This document shows positions 9,230 to 20,294 of a stretch of DNA of 64,000 bases, piece after piece; positions within the stretch are counted from its first letter, which is position 1; every line of letters begins with the position of its first letter. Location of the stretch: the NCBI GenBank assembly GCA_009193005.1, contig SDWI01000219.1, positions 197,801 through 261,800 on the forward strand, in the 5' to 3' direction. This DNA is from Lamellibrachia luymesi. Lineage: Eukaryota; Annelida; Polychaeta; Sabellida; Siboglinidae. The position numbers and the translations under genes were made by a program. The notes beneath the pieces were generated by a model. The model was not told the DNA's origin. It made no database searches and saw only the letters and a list, made by a program, of their open reading frames with translations.

Positions 9230-10790
9230 TGCACAGAAACCTCGCGAGCGCCCTCTGACGATCGTATCAGCGCAAAACAAGACGGTAGCCTCCATATAGA
9301 GGTCACGTGATATGCAAATGAGGTGTGACGTCAAAGGTCACGTGACTGCTCTCAACCAATCAGAACCGTTGACACATTTGACTCGTAGCAGCGCCTCCTG
9401 GTGAGGGTATCATCGCAAAACAACATGGCAGCCTCCGTAGAGAGGTCAAGTGATATGCAAATGAGAAACTGTGACGTCGTAAGTCACGTGACGGCTCTCG
9501 ACCAATCAGAACCGTCGACACAATTGAACCGTATCGCCCCCTGGCGACGGCTTCACCACAAAAAAAATGCAATTTATGCTAATTTATGCAAATTTATGCA
9601 AATGCAATGTGACGTCATAGGTCACAAACCGGTTCTGTACCAAGACACGTCTCGAAAAGTGCGCCATAATCATCAGTATTAAACCGAACCGCCACTGTCA
9701 TCACAACCGTTCTTCCTGCATGCTCTTTTAGGGATAGCGTCAGGGTTCTTATTAGGGTTCACTACAGATGACAGAATTAGGGTTACTAACCCTATCCCTA
9801 ACCCTAACTGACAATTATTCCTACATTTCACCAGTTTGTTTTCTCTAATTTTCCATTAGGTTTACTAACCCTAACCCTCATTGGCAATTTTATCAACGCA
9901 AAAGGTCGGTAACCTTTGACCTTCGACCTTGCCCCGCAGTGCCGTCTGGTAATCGTATCAATGCAAAACAACATGGCAACAAAACAAGATGGCAGCCTCC
10001 ATAGAGTGGTCACGTGATATGCAAATGAAGAGCTGTGACGTCATAAGTCACGTGACTGCTCTCGACCAATCACAACCGTCGACACAATTGAACCGCAGGG
10101 CCTGGCGACGGTTTCACCACAAAAGGGTGCAATTTATGCTAATTTATGCAAATTTTATCCAAATGAGCTGTGACGTCATAGGCTCTCGACCAATCAGAAC
10201 CGTCGACACTTGACCTGTAGCGCCTCCTAGCGACAGTATCACCGCAAATTAATGACGTGACTGCTCTCGACCAATCAGCATGAGCCCAAAATCTCAACAT
10301 TCGAGCGATAATAGGTTGCGCCCCCTGGCGGTGAAACTGTTCTCGAGCAATCAGGGCCGTCGACACAAGTCATGTGACTGCTCACAATTGACCCGTGAAA
10401 CTGCTCTCGACCAATCAGAAAGAGCCCCAAAATCTGCTCATTTGAGCGATAATAGGGGATTACCCCGTGGCGCCCCTGGTGGTGAAATGTTCTCGACCAA
10501 TCAGAGCCGTCGACACAATTGACCCGTAGCGCCCCCTGGCGACAATGTTACCGCAAAACAGTGCCTCAGGGGCGATAATAGGGGATGACAGGTGGCGCCT
10601 CTGGTGGTCAAACTGCTCTCGACCAATTAGAAAGAGCCCCCAAAATCTGCTCTTTTTGAGCGATAATAAGGGATTATACCGTGGCGCCCCCTGGTGGCGA
10701 TATGCTCTCGACCAATCAGAACGCTCCATTTCAAATTTCGACCAATCAGAAGAAGCCCCAAAATCTGCTTATTATTTGAGGATTCATAAA
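9230..10790. repeat. Degenerate tandem array of motif-rich promoter-like units
   Basis: About ten units repeat a fixed order. The order is: CGCCCCCTGGCGAC (CTCF-like core), CAAAACAACATGGCAGCCTCC (ATGGC, YY1-like), GGTCACGTGA (E-box), ATATGCAAATGA (POU octamer), TGTGACGTCATA (CRE), GTCACGTGACTGC (E-box), CTCTCGACCAATCAGA (CCAAT box), CCGTCGACACAATTGACCCGTAG, and then the next CGCCCCCTGG. Good units start near 9240, 9390, 9535, 9940 and 10095. From about 10210 the units lose the CRE/octamer part and gain GAGCGATAATAGGGGAT. The string at 10681-10700 (GTGGCGCCCCCTGGTGGCGA) is close to the vertebrate CTCF consensus. The motifs are seen directly. Regulatory activity is inference. Confidence 0.75.
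9730..9885. repeat. Interstitial telomere-like TTAGGG/CCCTAA patches
   Basis: This interrupts the array between units. It holds TTAGGGTTACTAACCCTATCCCTAACCC near 9780 and GGTTTACTAACCCTAACCC near 9858, both fold-back arrangements of vertebrate-type telomere repeats. The second belongs to the inverted partner of 6597-6665. Confidence 0.6.
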
Positions 10791-10799
10791 CGCCTACAT

Positions 10800-11770
10800 A
10801 CCACTCATACATATTTTAACCTCTTGTGGTTTTTATTCATGGTTGCGTACGACTAGGAGGGCGGCGACTGTTGGCTGTACTTTTTGATTAGCAATATGTG
10901 CATTAGCTTATGTCCAACATCACGTATTGGCGGTGTGGTTGATCTTCACCAATACTAAGCACTATGCGGTTTTTTTATGCAACGACCTCTAAGAGCGCAA
11001 CGTAGTTCACATCCCAAAGAATTGCTGTTAACAGTAAAACAGCCATCAACGTCGTCAGACAAAATGAAACATAATACTCTTCAACCATGGTCAAGCATTT
11101 GTAGATGGGCACAATTGACTACAAAGCAACACTTTTTTGTAGGGGCCCAAAGTGACACTTTAGGTCATCAAAATGATACCTTTGTCTACAAAGCACCAAT
11201 TTGTTGTAGGGGCCCGAAGAGACATTTCTAATGGTAAACAAATCAATCAAAGAGTGATTTTCCTGAGACACAAAAATGTATGTTCATGCTCTTTGAATGA
11301 TCAACAGGGCACAACTGACCACGAACGCACAGTTTATTATTAGGGTTACGACCCAAAATTGGCTAATTCAATAATTAAATAAGACAATATTTCATAGAGG
11401 CGTAATTTTCCGGAGCAAGGAATTTCGTTGATAGAAGGGGCAATTCTACCAAGTCAGACGTTTAACTGATTACATACGTTACACATTGGAATATATACAA
11501 AGTGTAATAACGTGTGGTTCGTTTTACGATCAATTGAATTTATCGAACATATATATTTGCGTCAACAAGACACAAGTGAACCTTGGATTTAACAAACGGG
11601 GCATGGTTTTTTGAGCAGGTAAGGAAGAAATGTGCACACATTGTTTTCAACAAATGGACAGAACAAGCCTACTAGAGCAAACTGTATCAAATAACAAATA
11701 AAAGCGTGGCCAATTTAAATGTAAATTTATCAGTGCTATCATCTGGCAGGATATGAAAAACGTTCTTACA
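10800..11770. other. Non-coding stretch with two small repeats
   Basis: No gene is seen. Positions 10940-11110 form a dispersed repeat that recurs in the same orientation at 54490-54665 (caatactaagcactatgcg, gacctctaagagcgca, aaacagccatcaac). Positions 11105-11230 hold two tandem copies of a unit with ACTACAAAGCA and TGTAGGGGCCC. The rest is AT-rich, with one TTAGGGTTACGACCC near 11341. Confidence 0.5.
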
Positions 11771-12080
11771 TATTGCAGTATTCAGTATGTAGGACCGTTC
11801 AAAGCGCTTTACACTTCATCCCGTGGTAGACCTGTTCATTTCAACACCAATTCGACCTATGTAGGAAACATTCAGCAGCGCTGCAATTACTGCTAGAAGA
11901 CTTTTCGTTCACATATATCTTATATCTACCAATGTCTAAACACAAGTACTCGTTTATGCAGCTGGGTGAATTGGGGCAACGTGGACTGAACGATTTTGGC
12001 AAAACTTCGAAACGGCAGCAAGAGGATTCGAACCCGGGTTCTCTCAATTCAGAGGATTCGAAACCACTACACTAGCAGAG
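11771..12080 (-). mobile_element. tRNA-derived SINE
   Basis: Read on the minus strand from about 12080, a tRNA-like head shows an A box TAGTGTAGTGG and a B box GGGTTCGAATCC. A tRNA-unrelated body follows (CTGCCGTTTCGAA, GTTCAGTCCACGTTGCCCC, CAGCTGCATAAACGAGTAC, GCAGTAATTGCAGC) and then a tail box AAAGCGCTTTGAAC. A second copy lies at 55650-55945 on the plus strand with the same order of blocks. RNA polymerase III transcription of such elements is known for the class. This copy is diverged. Confidence 0.8.
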
Positions 12081-12945
12081 CTTCTTAGCACACAAAAACA
12101 GATCGATTGTTCAATTTGTGACACAAGCACCAAATTTGGCACACATGAGCTATTATATGTTCTAATACAAATGAGAGGTGGACCCCAACGAAATTTGCCT
12201 TTCAAAAGGATGTGGCATCATTTTCAAAATGGCCGCAATGAAATTGAGGAATACCATTATTTGGGCACATCTACGCTTCCAATTAAAAATGTTTGGTGAT
12301 TTAAAATGATAGACTTGGTTTTGGCACATGAAGAATCGATTAAGATAAACGTTAATGTGATTGAATGATTGCTTTGTTTGCATATTTGCTAAATAACACC
12401 CATGTTGTATTACACAGAACAATTAACATTGAACTATGCATCTGCATGAACAATCTTTTTGTGTGACGTATATTGTAGGAAACAACTTTTCTTTGACAAT
12501 ATATTCATTGTAATCTAAGATTGTTCTTCATTAACTGAAAGCTAACTTTGCATATTAAAGTGGCTGCCACGAAAATCTGACACATCGTTCGTTTGGCATA
12601 TGTCCACTTATAATTAACATATTTGATTGGTTTTAAATGCTAGACTCTAGCTCATCATTCTTTCTATTAAAAAACATTACCACAATACACTATACAATTG
12701 ATTTGACATTGGTTCGCAGGTTGTCTAGCTATTTGGAAACTCACAAAGTTTTCACAAAGTTGAATCTTGACATTTGAGGGAAACACTCCCCATATGCTCA
12801 GTTACACGAAAACACGTGTGCGCAGTCTCGTCTAAATCATATTGACTCGTTGCATTACTAATTATGTTCCATTTTTTACGATCTCCCATGCATCAGTGAC
12901 AAATTCCACTCAGTATCAGTGGGTTCTTTATTGTGCGCAGCCTTC
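12081..12945. other. No feature recognised
   Basis: AT-rich sequence with short frames only. I see no repeat match inside the window. Confidence 0.4.
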
Positions 12946-12948
12946 TTC

Positions 12949-13047
12949 ACACACGCACACGCACACGCACACGCACACGCACACGCACACGCACACGCAC
13001 ACGCACACGCACACGCACACGCACACGCACACGCACACGCACACACA
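12949..13047. repeat. (CACACG)n microsatellite
   Basis: About 16 hexanucleotide copies, interrupting the C-terminal (Cys-rich) end of the relic protein at 13050-14250. Confidence 0.97.
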
Positions 13048-13049
13048 GC

Positions 13050-14250
13050 TCGGTGCAGGTGTTTATTCGTCTTGCATTAGCAGAGAATCCGTCAGGCTTT
13101 GGTACACCTACAGCGAATGAGCTCAAAACAAGCCTTTGATGCATTTGGCAGTGTTGTCCAGTATGGATGCCATAGATGTTCTGTTAGCTTCCATCCCCAT
13201 TCCAATGGACTAGGAAGTACTGCGTTGAGCGTGGGTGTTTGATTGCACGTGTCCACTTTGATACTCGGCTCGTTTGTAATGCTTCCGCTGGAAGGATTTT
13301 TTATGGATATTGAGCCCTGTGCGAACAAACGTTCCTGGCTTCATTCACAGTCTCCGGTCCACATGTTCTACTCTACAGCAATACTGTGGATCTCTGGATG
13401 GTTTGCAGTTCAACTAAGTGGAGCTGGGCCGGTGCAGCAGTAAGATTCAGAAGGTCAAAGGTTGACACCAGCTCCTTCCCATCAGGTGGTGTTTCCTTTC
13501 CGATGTGTTCGGCCATGAAGTTGAGCAGCTCTTTCTTGTTGGAACCAGAAAGGAATTACGGTTTCACGTTATGTCCAACCTACTGACATTCTGCAAACGT
13601 CGTCGGGTGTAGGCCTTGAATACGCACAGTGTATAGTCATTGAAGTTGGTCCTGACACCTTTAGGTGGTAGCATGTGTACGATGAGAGCACCGTTCAACA
13701 CTTCAGCACCACATCCGGGGTCACAATCAGGAACTACTTGGTCTGGTGTTGCTGATTTTAGGCATCCAACAAGACTTGGCTTTGTGCAGTGTCGCAGACT
13801 TCCCAAGTTTGAGAGTGGTGCTGTACCGAACAGGGAAAGTTTGTTCTTAGGAATAGTGTCTGTCAGCGGTGTCTGATACAAGACAAGTCTCTCCTGCATA
13901 AACTCGTCATACTGCGCTTGAACAATCGTTTCTGCTGTTTTTAGGGTCTGAACTACTGAGCTGTGCATCACTTGGCCAGTTCAGTTGATATAGTTAGGAA
14001 TATGTTGTATCCTGTGCACATGCCATACGAATGCAGATTGACAATTAGTTCCCTACTCCGTGTCTGCGCGTGGATAACTAGGCTAACGTATATTGGAAAT
14101 GATGCTTCTCTATTTCTCATATGTCGAATCACACCACCTCTTCTGTGGTGTTTGGCGCTATTTAACATTATCAGTTGAACAATTGTTAGCCCATCTGAAG
14201 TATTGTCATTCACAGTTTGATCTTTAATATTTGGTCCTTCTAAACTCATA
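13050..14250 (-). pseudogene. Decayed copy of a dispersed invertebrate protein of unknown function
   Basis: Minus-strand pieces, split by stops and frame changes, read in order N to C. They are: LTIVQLIMLNSAKH with NREASFPIYVSLVIHAQTR and GMCTGYNIFL (14249-13968); EVLNGALIVHMLPPKGVRT with NDYTLCVFKAYTRRRLQNVS (13971-13564); GSNKKELLNFMAEHI (about 13540-13440); and LPSPLEWGWKLTEH with WTTLPNASKACFELIRCRC (13328-13092). From memory this order matches a large family of uncharacterised proteins repeated in marine invertebrate genomes, ending in a Cys-rich segment. That last part is lost here in the microsatellite. I infer a mobile-element origin and do not know the function. Confidence 0.55.
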
Positions 14251-14439
14251 TTAACTAATGCCTTTAACTTGTCTGGACTGCATCAACTCGATATTTCCCT
14301 GCAAAAGAGCCACTAGACTTGTATTATATATCAGTCCTTTCTTACAATATTGGCAGCTTTGGCAAAGATTACAGTGTTTATATCAGCACTTTGGTTGCAC
14401 GTATTCCTTATCCATTTTCCAAAGCCTTTCTGAAACATC

Positions 14440-15860
14440 AGTAACATGTAAGTGGAAAGGGTGCAGCAGTATTTGCGGATGGACTCACAGCAGCAGTAGA
14501 CAGTGGCATGGGTAACATAACAAATATTGTTAGAAGTAAACTTTGTTTAAACAAGAAACAAAGGGGGGTTACTTAGAGATGCCTCAAGCAGAACAAGGGG
14601 CCACTAGTACAGACAAACCATTAACAAAATGTCATAAAAACAGGTCTGAAGCAAGTTATAAATGCGTGTGTTTAAATGCTAGGAGTATAGTAAAAAAGAA
14701 AAACGAATTAAACATTATGATAAAAGATATTGACCCTCACATAATTGGTATTACCGAATCATGAGCCAACACAGACATAACAGATATTGAATTTGGATTG
14801 ACAGGAAACGTAATGTTTAGGAGAGATCGAATAATAAGAAGGGCAGGGGGAGTTATTTTATATGTCAAAGAATCTATTCAGGCTTATGAAATAAAATTAG
14901 AAAGGGAAGCAGATTACGGTGAAGCTGTTTGGCACAAAATAGTTTCAGGAAATTCAAATTTAACTATTTGATTAATTTACCGAAGTCCAAACATAAACGA
15001 AGAGGATAAAACAAAAACACAAAATGTTATAAAGGAAGTTAGTAAAGGGGAATGTATCATAATGGGATATTTTAACCATGGACACATACAATGGAAATAT
15101 CTAGAGAGTACAGGGGGTGAGGACCATCAATTTCGATGGTTAAGTCAGGAGAGATTCCTTAGTCAGCACGTGCTAGAACCAACCAGGGAGATAATGTATT
15201 AGATATAGTTTTGTCATCACAAAAATAATTATCGGGCAATGTAAAAATGCATGAACCATTGGGTAACAGTGACCATAATCAAATACATTTTGACATCAAT
15301 GTAAAATCAGAAAGTAAAAATAAAAAACGTAACGGAGTTATGAGAAAATACTTAGAAAAGCTAGATTGGAATAGCATGCTGATGAATAAGACCGCAATTG
15401 AATGTTGGAATATTCTGAGATATGAAATTGAGAGTAGCATCGATAAATATGTTGCCTTGAAAAAATAAGGAAAACGGTCTAGAAAGACACACTTGTCAAA
15501 AGAAGCTATTAGAAAAATAGTGTTTAAGCAAACTATGTGGATGATTTATATGCGCACCAGAAAGGATGACGACTATGCAAATTACAAAGAGGCACTTAAC
15601 CTAACTTCAACTGGAATTTGAAAATCTAAAAGAACCTTTGAACAGAAACGTCCAGGTAATATAAAAAAAATTACAGCAAGTGTTTCTATGCTTATGTAAG
15701 GAGTAAACATATTCGAGTTCGAGATTAGGTCGGACCACTGCAAAACAACAGAGGAAACATAATTTCAGACGGGTTTCAAATGGCAGAGGTCCTGAATGAG
15801 TATTTCAGTTCAGTTTTTACAACAGAATATATCAGCTCACGTCCAGTTCTTAATGTCGCA
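14440..15860 (+). mobile_element. CR1-like LINE fragment (endonuclease region)
   Basis: The segment is collinear with 63150-61770 on the opposite strand. The frame at 14543 gives VCLNARSIVKKKNELNIMI and DPHIIGITES, the start of an AP-endonuclease. After a stop come FGLTGNVMFRRDRI, then IIMGYFNHGHIQW (motif with the family Asp replaced by Tyr), and at 15247 GNSDHNQIHFDIN (the SDH-type motif). It ends near 15860, inside the linker before the RT. Stops at 14761 and later and several indels make it dead. ORF1 and the RT are missing. Confidence 0.85.
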
Positions 15861-17060
15861 ATGAGTCCCCCATAGCCCGCGCCATGCATTCGTAATATAC
15901 ATACTGTATTCACTCCTTTTGGGGCATCACTGCATAATCTCATGTGTGATGCCCACAAACAGAATAATTTCCTAATTTTGCTAATACAGTCGCATACTTC
16001 TGACTTGTTTATCGCTGTACATGTTTTCCGCTGAACGACCTCACAACCAATTGTCTGGTGTTTTTTTCAAATACCACGTGACAATGTTTTAGAAATGGTC
16101 ACCTTCCAAAGGTTTGAGGTGTGGATGAGATGGTCGTCAAACAATGGAAGTATTTTAAATTACAATGTAAATGTAGTCATTGGTGACATATAGTGATACA
16201 CTGATAAGATTCCCTATTAACAATTAGCTTACAGACAGCGTCACGTGTTACTTTTAGTAATACACTATAACATGACTATTTTCTTTGATTAATTTATTAT
16301 TTACTTGGATATTTGATTGCGTCATTTGGTCACCACCTTTGTTTCGTTTGTTATGAGTAATAGTATTGTGAATTGTCAGATTGCCATTTACTATTCTCGT
16401 TAACAATGATGTGTAATATGTGTACACGATGGTCATCATTGTTGAGTTATATTGGATATTATGTTGTGCTATTTTTTTTTTAATATCACCCTCGTGTATT
16501 GTTCCACATGTTTGTGTTGATGCATTTTAATGTGGTAGATGTTTGTAAAGCAGGTGTATAGATGTTCTTATATTTTCTTTGACGCTTTTCAATGTTTGAG
16601 CATAGTACTTGAGGTTTTTGCCTTAATTCTTTTAATTTTCACTGAATTTTCAGTAGTGTACGCAGTGTTTTTATGGCGGTAGGTAGACATTTTAGAGGAT
16701 AACATGTTTTGTGGACATGGTGTTCAAGGTGTTATGTGTGTTACCTTAATTTTAGTAGCGTTTTATGTTATTTCTATTATGTGCCTCTTTGACCAGTCAC
16801 CTACTTTCTTATTGTTTTGATATAATAGTCAAAACATTTTGTTAGATTGTCATTTAATATTTTGTTTACTCTTACTCTTGTTTACTCAAGACCCGTCGGT
16901 TTTTTATATTACTCTTGTCATTATATTAATATTATTAATACATTACATTAAATTTACCAACAACAGTTACTTGCATTTCCTTGTAGCAAGCGAGCTCAGG
17001 GTTCTGCCATCATGCCTCAGCCGAAAATAAATACTTTGTAATTTTGTTTCCTCATAAGAA
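15861..17060. other. No feature recognised
   Basis: AT-rich sequence without a supported gene. No homology to other parts of the window was noticed. Confidence 0.4.
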
Positions 17061-18760
17061 ACCACTATTGGCTATTATATACGACTAGGTGGGTGGTAGT
17101 AAGTGCACATTCATATCTAGGTTAGACATCTGTATGTGCACATTATTTTAGTCTGGATTTGATGCTTATGTTCATCGTCGCTATTGTTTGTCTCCAAATC
17201 CTTTTACACCACCGCCACGTACGCGAACTATCAAGCTTAATACATCTAGTGACACGTCAAAGAAACGCCCCACTTACTAATTGGGGCCCTCTTGACTACA
17301 GGTAGTAAACACGTTAAACCATAAAGACCTATTTTGGCACTTTTTTAAATCGCTATTTTACCACACTTAGGATCATGTAAACTCACCTGGAAAACGGTAC
17401 GCCAATAAACTCTGATCTTTCTTTACACGTTGTGTACTGGTCAGCAAAAAGTTACCCATACAACCGTTTCTCGTATTGCGTTATACATTTCGCCGCTGAA
17501 TGCGTACATTTTGTTTTTTGCAACTCTGCTACATTTCCTTGGAAATTCGTTGGCGCCATTTGTCGTGGGGAATCTCCAGGTATTTGATGTTAATCAAAAC
17601 AGCCATGCCATTATATATTAATCTAACGCGGCTCTAGCAAATGTTAAAATGGTAACTCCCTAGAAGTCCGTAATAGTACTCGCATCACGCCGGTTTCGGA
17701 TCAGTTGCTTCCTGCGTCGCGAGCTGAAACACAAAAATATCGCAAGCTATCATGTACATACGATCCACTGGAAACGTAAAATAGCACCAAATATTTCAAT
17801 ATATCTGCCTTAATCTGTATTTTTCTATGAATTAAGTAATGATCTGTATTAATTTATATTTTATATGTGACAATGTACTTGATTTGTCGTGAGCTGAAAC
17901 AAATATACAACAGTTTAACATCTGGTGAAGTAGTGAACATAATTAACAGGTTTAAACTGTTTTCATGCAATCGTGTTGTACTTTCATGCAATCGTGTGTT
18001 CTTTTTCTTAATGTTAGGTTTATTTCTAAATGTTTTGCCGTCCAAAACATTAGACATTTCAAAAAAATTATCACTTTGGAGAAAGTTATAGTTTTTAGAT
18101 TCAAAGACGATCAGAACGTCCGTGACTATCTAATTTAACCACACGAAACCAATGCACTATTTAAGCACTGTTTGCGAATATATGGTATATTCTCCAGTAA
18201 ATGCAGACACAGAACGTTTCATTGATACGCATAGCAACTGTGCAAAATAAGGAATACGTTTACTCAATTACTGGTTAAAAGTTACCTCACATTAATCTAT
18301 GCTTGCCTGATAATAATTATGTATGTTCAAGATCTATTATATTTACTATAATTTAATATATTTATTAACATTTATTTATTATAAACTCACATACACTGTA
18401 TATGTAGAGGAAACAACCTTAACGATATGTATATTTTTCTTTGAATTGGAATCACGTAAAGTCGAATGCTACGACAACAATTAATGTGTGTTATATTAAC
18501 CACATGAATATAAATATCGCATATATCCCGTGAATACGTTTGAAAAAAATATGTTGCGATATGAGGTAACGCAGTATAGCTTGTTCTACCGTATCTTTCA
18601 TACAAGTGTGCGAATCTGACATCTGAAATGATTTGGAATAATGTTAGCATATTTTATCACGCCATATTTCGCAGATATATTTTGCACAATTATGATACCA
18701 CGGTATGTCTTTAATGTAATCGTGGCTGCCGTTTTCGCAGGACGCATGCAATAACACCAG
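17060..18760 (+). repeat. Diverged copy of the unclassified dispersed family
   Basis: Segments match the 3370-6600 copy and its relatives in order. CCGCCACGTACGCGAAC with gacacgtcaaagaaa (17210-17270) matches 4467-4530. actcacctggaaaacggtacgccaataaactc (17379-17410) matches 4676-4706. The 17990-18230 block matches 31795-31990 inverted. The 18560-18760 block (ggtatgtctttaatgtaatcgtggctgccgttttcgcag) matches 25630-25810. No coding potential is seen. Confidence 0.6.
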
Positions 18761-18769
18761 TCAATCAAG

Positions 18770-19147
18770 ATTAGGCTTGCCCCCTTTGGCCTCCCCTTTG
18801 CAAGGGGGTGGGGAATGTCAGAACGCCTCCACGTGGTCCCACCTGGGAGCTAGTTCGTAAGGACTAGTAGCTAAAGTTCTGTTCTTCTCTGTTGGGAAGG
18901 GTTTTTCCTAGTAAAGTCGTATTTGTGCGAGGGTAGATTTAATTTGTCCGACTTATGTCTGACATCCATTTAAAGGAGGTCGCTGCCTCATCAACCGCAG
19001 CCGATGTAGATGAGCCTCAACAGGTATTAGACCAGCCTCCCTGTCATGTGTTGTTTGTATTTGAGTGCAGTGGTATCCCATACGAGTCTCGTGTGGGCTT
19101 ATCCCAGCACAAACGACACGCACATTCATTGGACTACCACTGCCGAC
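18770..19147 (+). mobile_element. 5' fragment of a non-LTR element with N-terminal zinc finger (R2-like)
   Basis: A GC-richer stretch precedes an ATG at 18955 whose frame contains ECSGIPYESRVGLSQHKRHA followed by H. The GLSQHKRHAH part matches the GLxxHxxxxH half of the C2H2 finger found at the N terminus of R2-like and related non-LTR proteins. The Cys pair is imperfect. The fragment ends where the minus-strand LINE begins near 19150, so the two elements lie tail to tail. R2 normally sits in 28S rDNA and no rDNA is seen here. A different finger-bearing LINE clade is the alternative. Confidence 0.45.
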
Positions 19148-19149
19148 GT

Positions 19150-20282
19150 CTCCTAACTCGGTTCTCCCTCCGAGTTTAGGAATTTCTTAAAATACTCCTC
19201 CCATAAACTGAGCACTTGTTTTATCATAGTGACCAATGTCCCATCGCTTCTCTTCATTGCAGATGTTTCTTTGCTATATCTGCCTCTATATCTGGCCATC
19301 TTCTTCAATGCTATCGCACCATTCCTGTTGTATCGTATCTCTTGCTTTCACAACAGACTTGTTTGCAGCGTTCTTCTTCTCCCGGAACTTCTGCTTTAGC
19401 CTTGTCTGTTCAGCCTCACTCGCTTCTTCCACACACTTCAGTGCCTCCTTCTTTTCTTGTATAGCTTGTTCAACTTCCGGGTTCCACCACCATTGTTCTT
19501 TTTTCATTCGACTTTGTGTGAGCTTTCCTGATGTTCATCCACTTATCTCCTCGGCTGTTCCAACAAAGATTTCCTTAAATGTTGTCCACTCTGCTTCCAA
19601 ATCCTCCCTTTGCTCTTTAAGTAGACTGAACTTCCTATCGACTTCGCTTTTGTATTTTGTCATCACTTCTCCTTCACTTTTCCACCAGCTGATCACCTGC
19701 CTTTGCTTCCTCCGTTTTGTGTCTCTTCCTATCCACATTTTATAAACCAATGATTTATGGTGGCTCGCTATGTGCTCTCCTGCCAAAACCTTGCAGTCTC
19801 TAACCTTGTTTCGCAGACAACTTCTGACAATCAGCAGATCTATATCCGTTCTGTTGTTCCCACTTCTATACGTTATCTTGTGTGACTCCCTCTTCTGGAA
19901 GAAGGAGTTTACCATCACCAACTGGATTCTGGCGAGCATCTCCACCGGGTCTTGTCCCTCTCTGTTTCTTGAGCCCCATCCATACTTTCCTACGGTCTCC
20001 TCAATGTTCAGTCTCTTTCCCACATGTGCATTCATGTCACTTGTCACAACCAACTCTGTCTCCGGCTCCACATGCCCGATAATTTCTTCCAAGTTACTTC
20101 AGAATGCGTCCTTGTTTTCTTGCGTTCTCCCTGTCTGTGGTGCATATACTGATAGCATACACATCATCTGTCCTCCAACCAATGTCCACACTGCAATGAT
20201 CCTGCCTCCCCATCTTTCTACCCTGATGACTCCTTTACTGTATTCCTCGTTCATAATCACTCTCACTCAATTTGTCTTTCCA
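19150..20282 (-). mobile_element. Outer LINE, downstream part of endonuclease ORF (interrupted)
   Basis: Minus-strand frames encode EEYSKGVIRVERWGGRIIAV with LVGGQMM and SVYAPQTGR (about 20240-20110, with a stop and shift). Next come VVTSDMNAHVG (the endonuclease Asp/Asn motif) and YRSGNNRTDIDLLIVR, with ASHHKSLVYKM as the terminal His motif (20092-19535). The linker WWWNPEVEQAIQEKKEALK (19507-19286) follows, and the element ends near 19150 with WEEYFKKFLNSEGE. The N-terminal part lies at 23423-23950. The two parts were separated by the RTE-like insertion. Confidence 0.8.
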
Positions 20283-20294
20283 TCTCCCCTGCAT
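20283..20294. repeat. Target-site duplication, downstream copy
   Basis: TCTCCCCTGCAT lies directly beside the ACTTACTTATTTACTTACTTA tail of the inserted LINE. The partner TCTCCCCCTGCAT is at 23410-23422. Confidence 0.75.
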
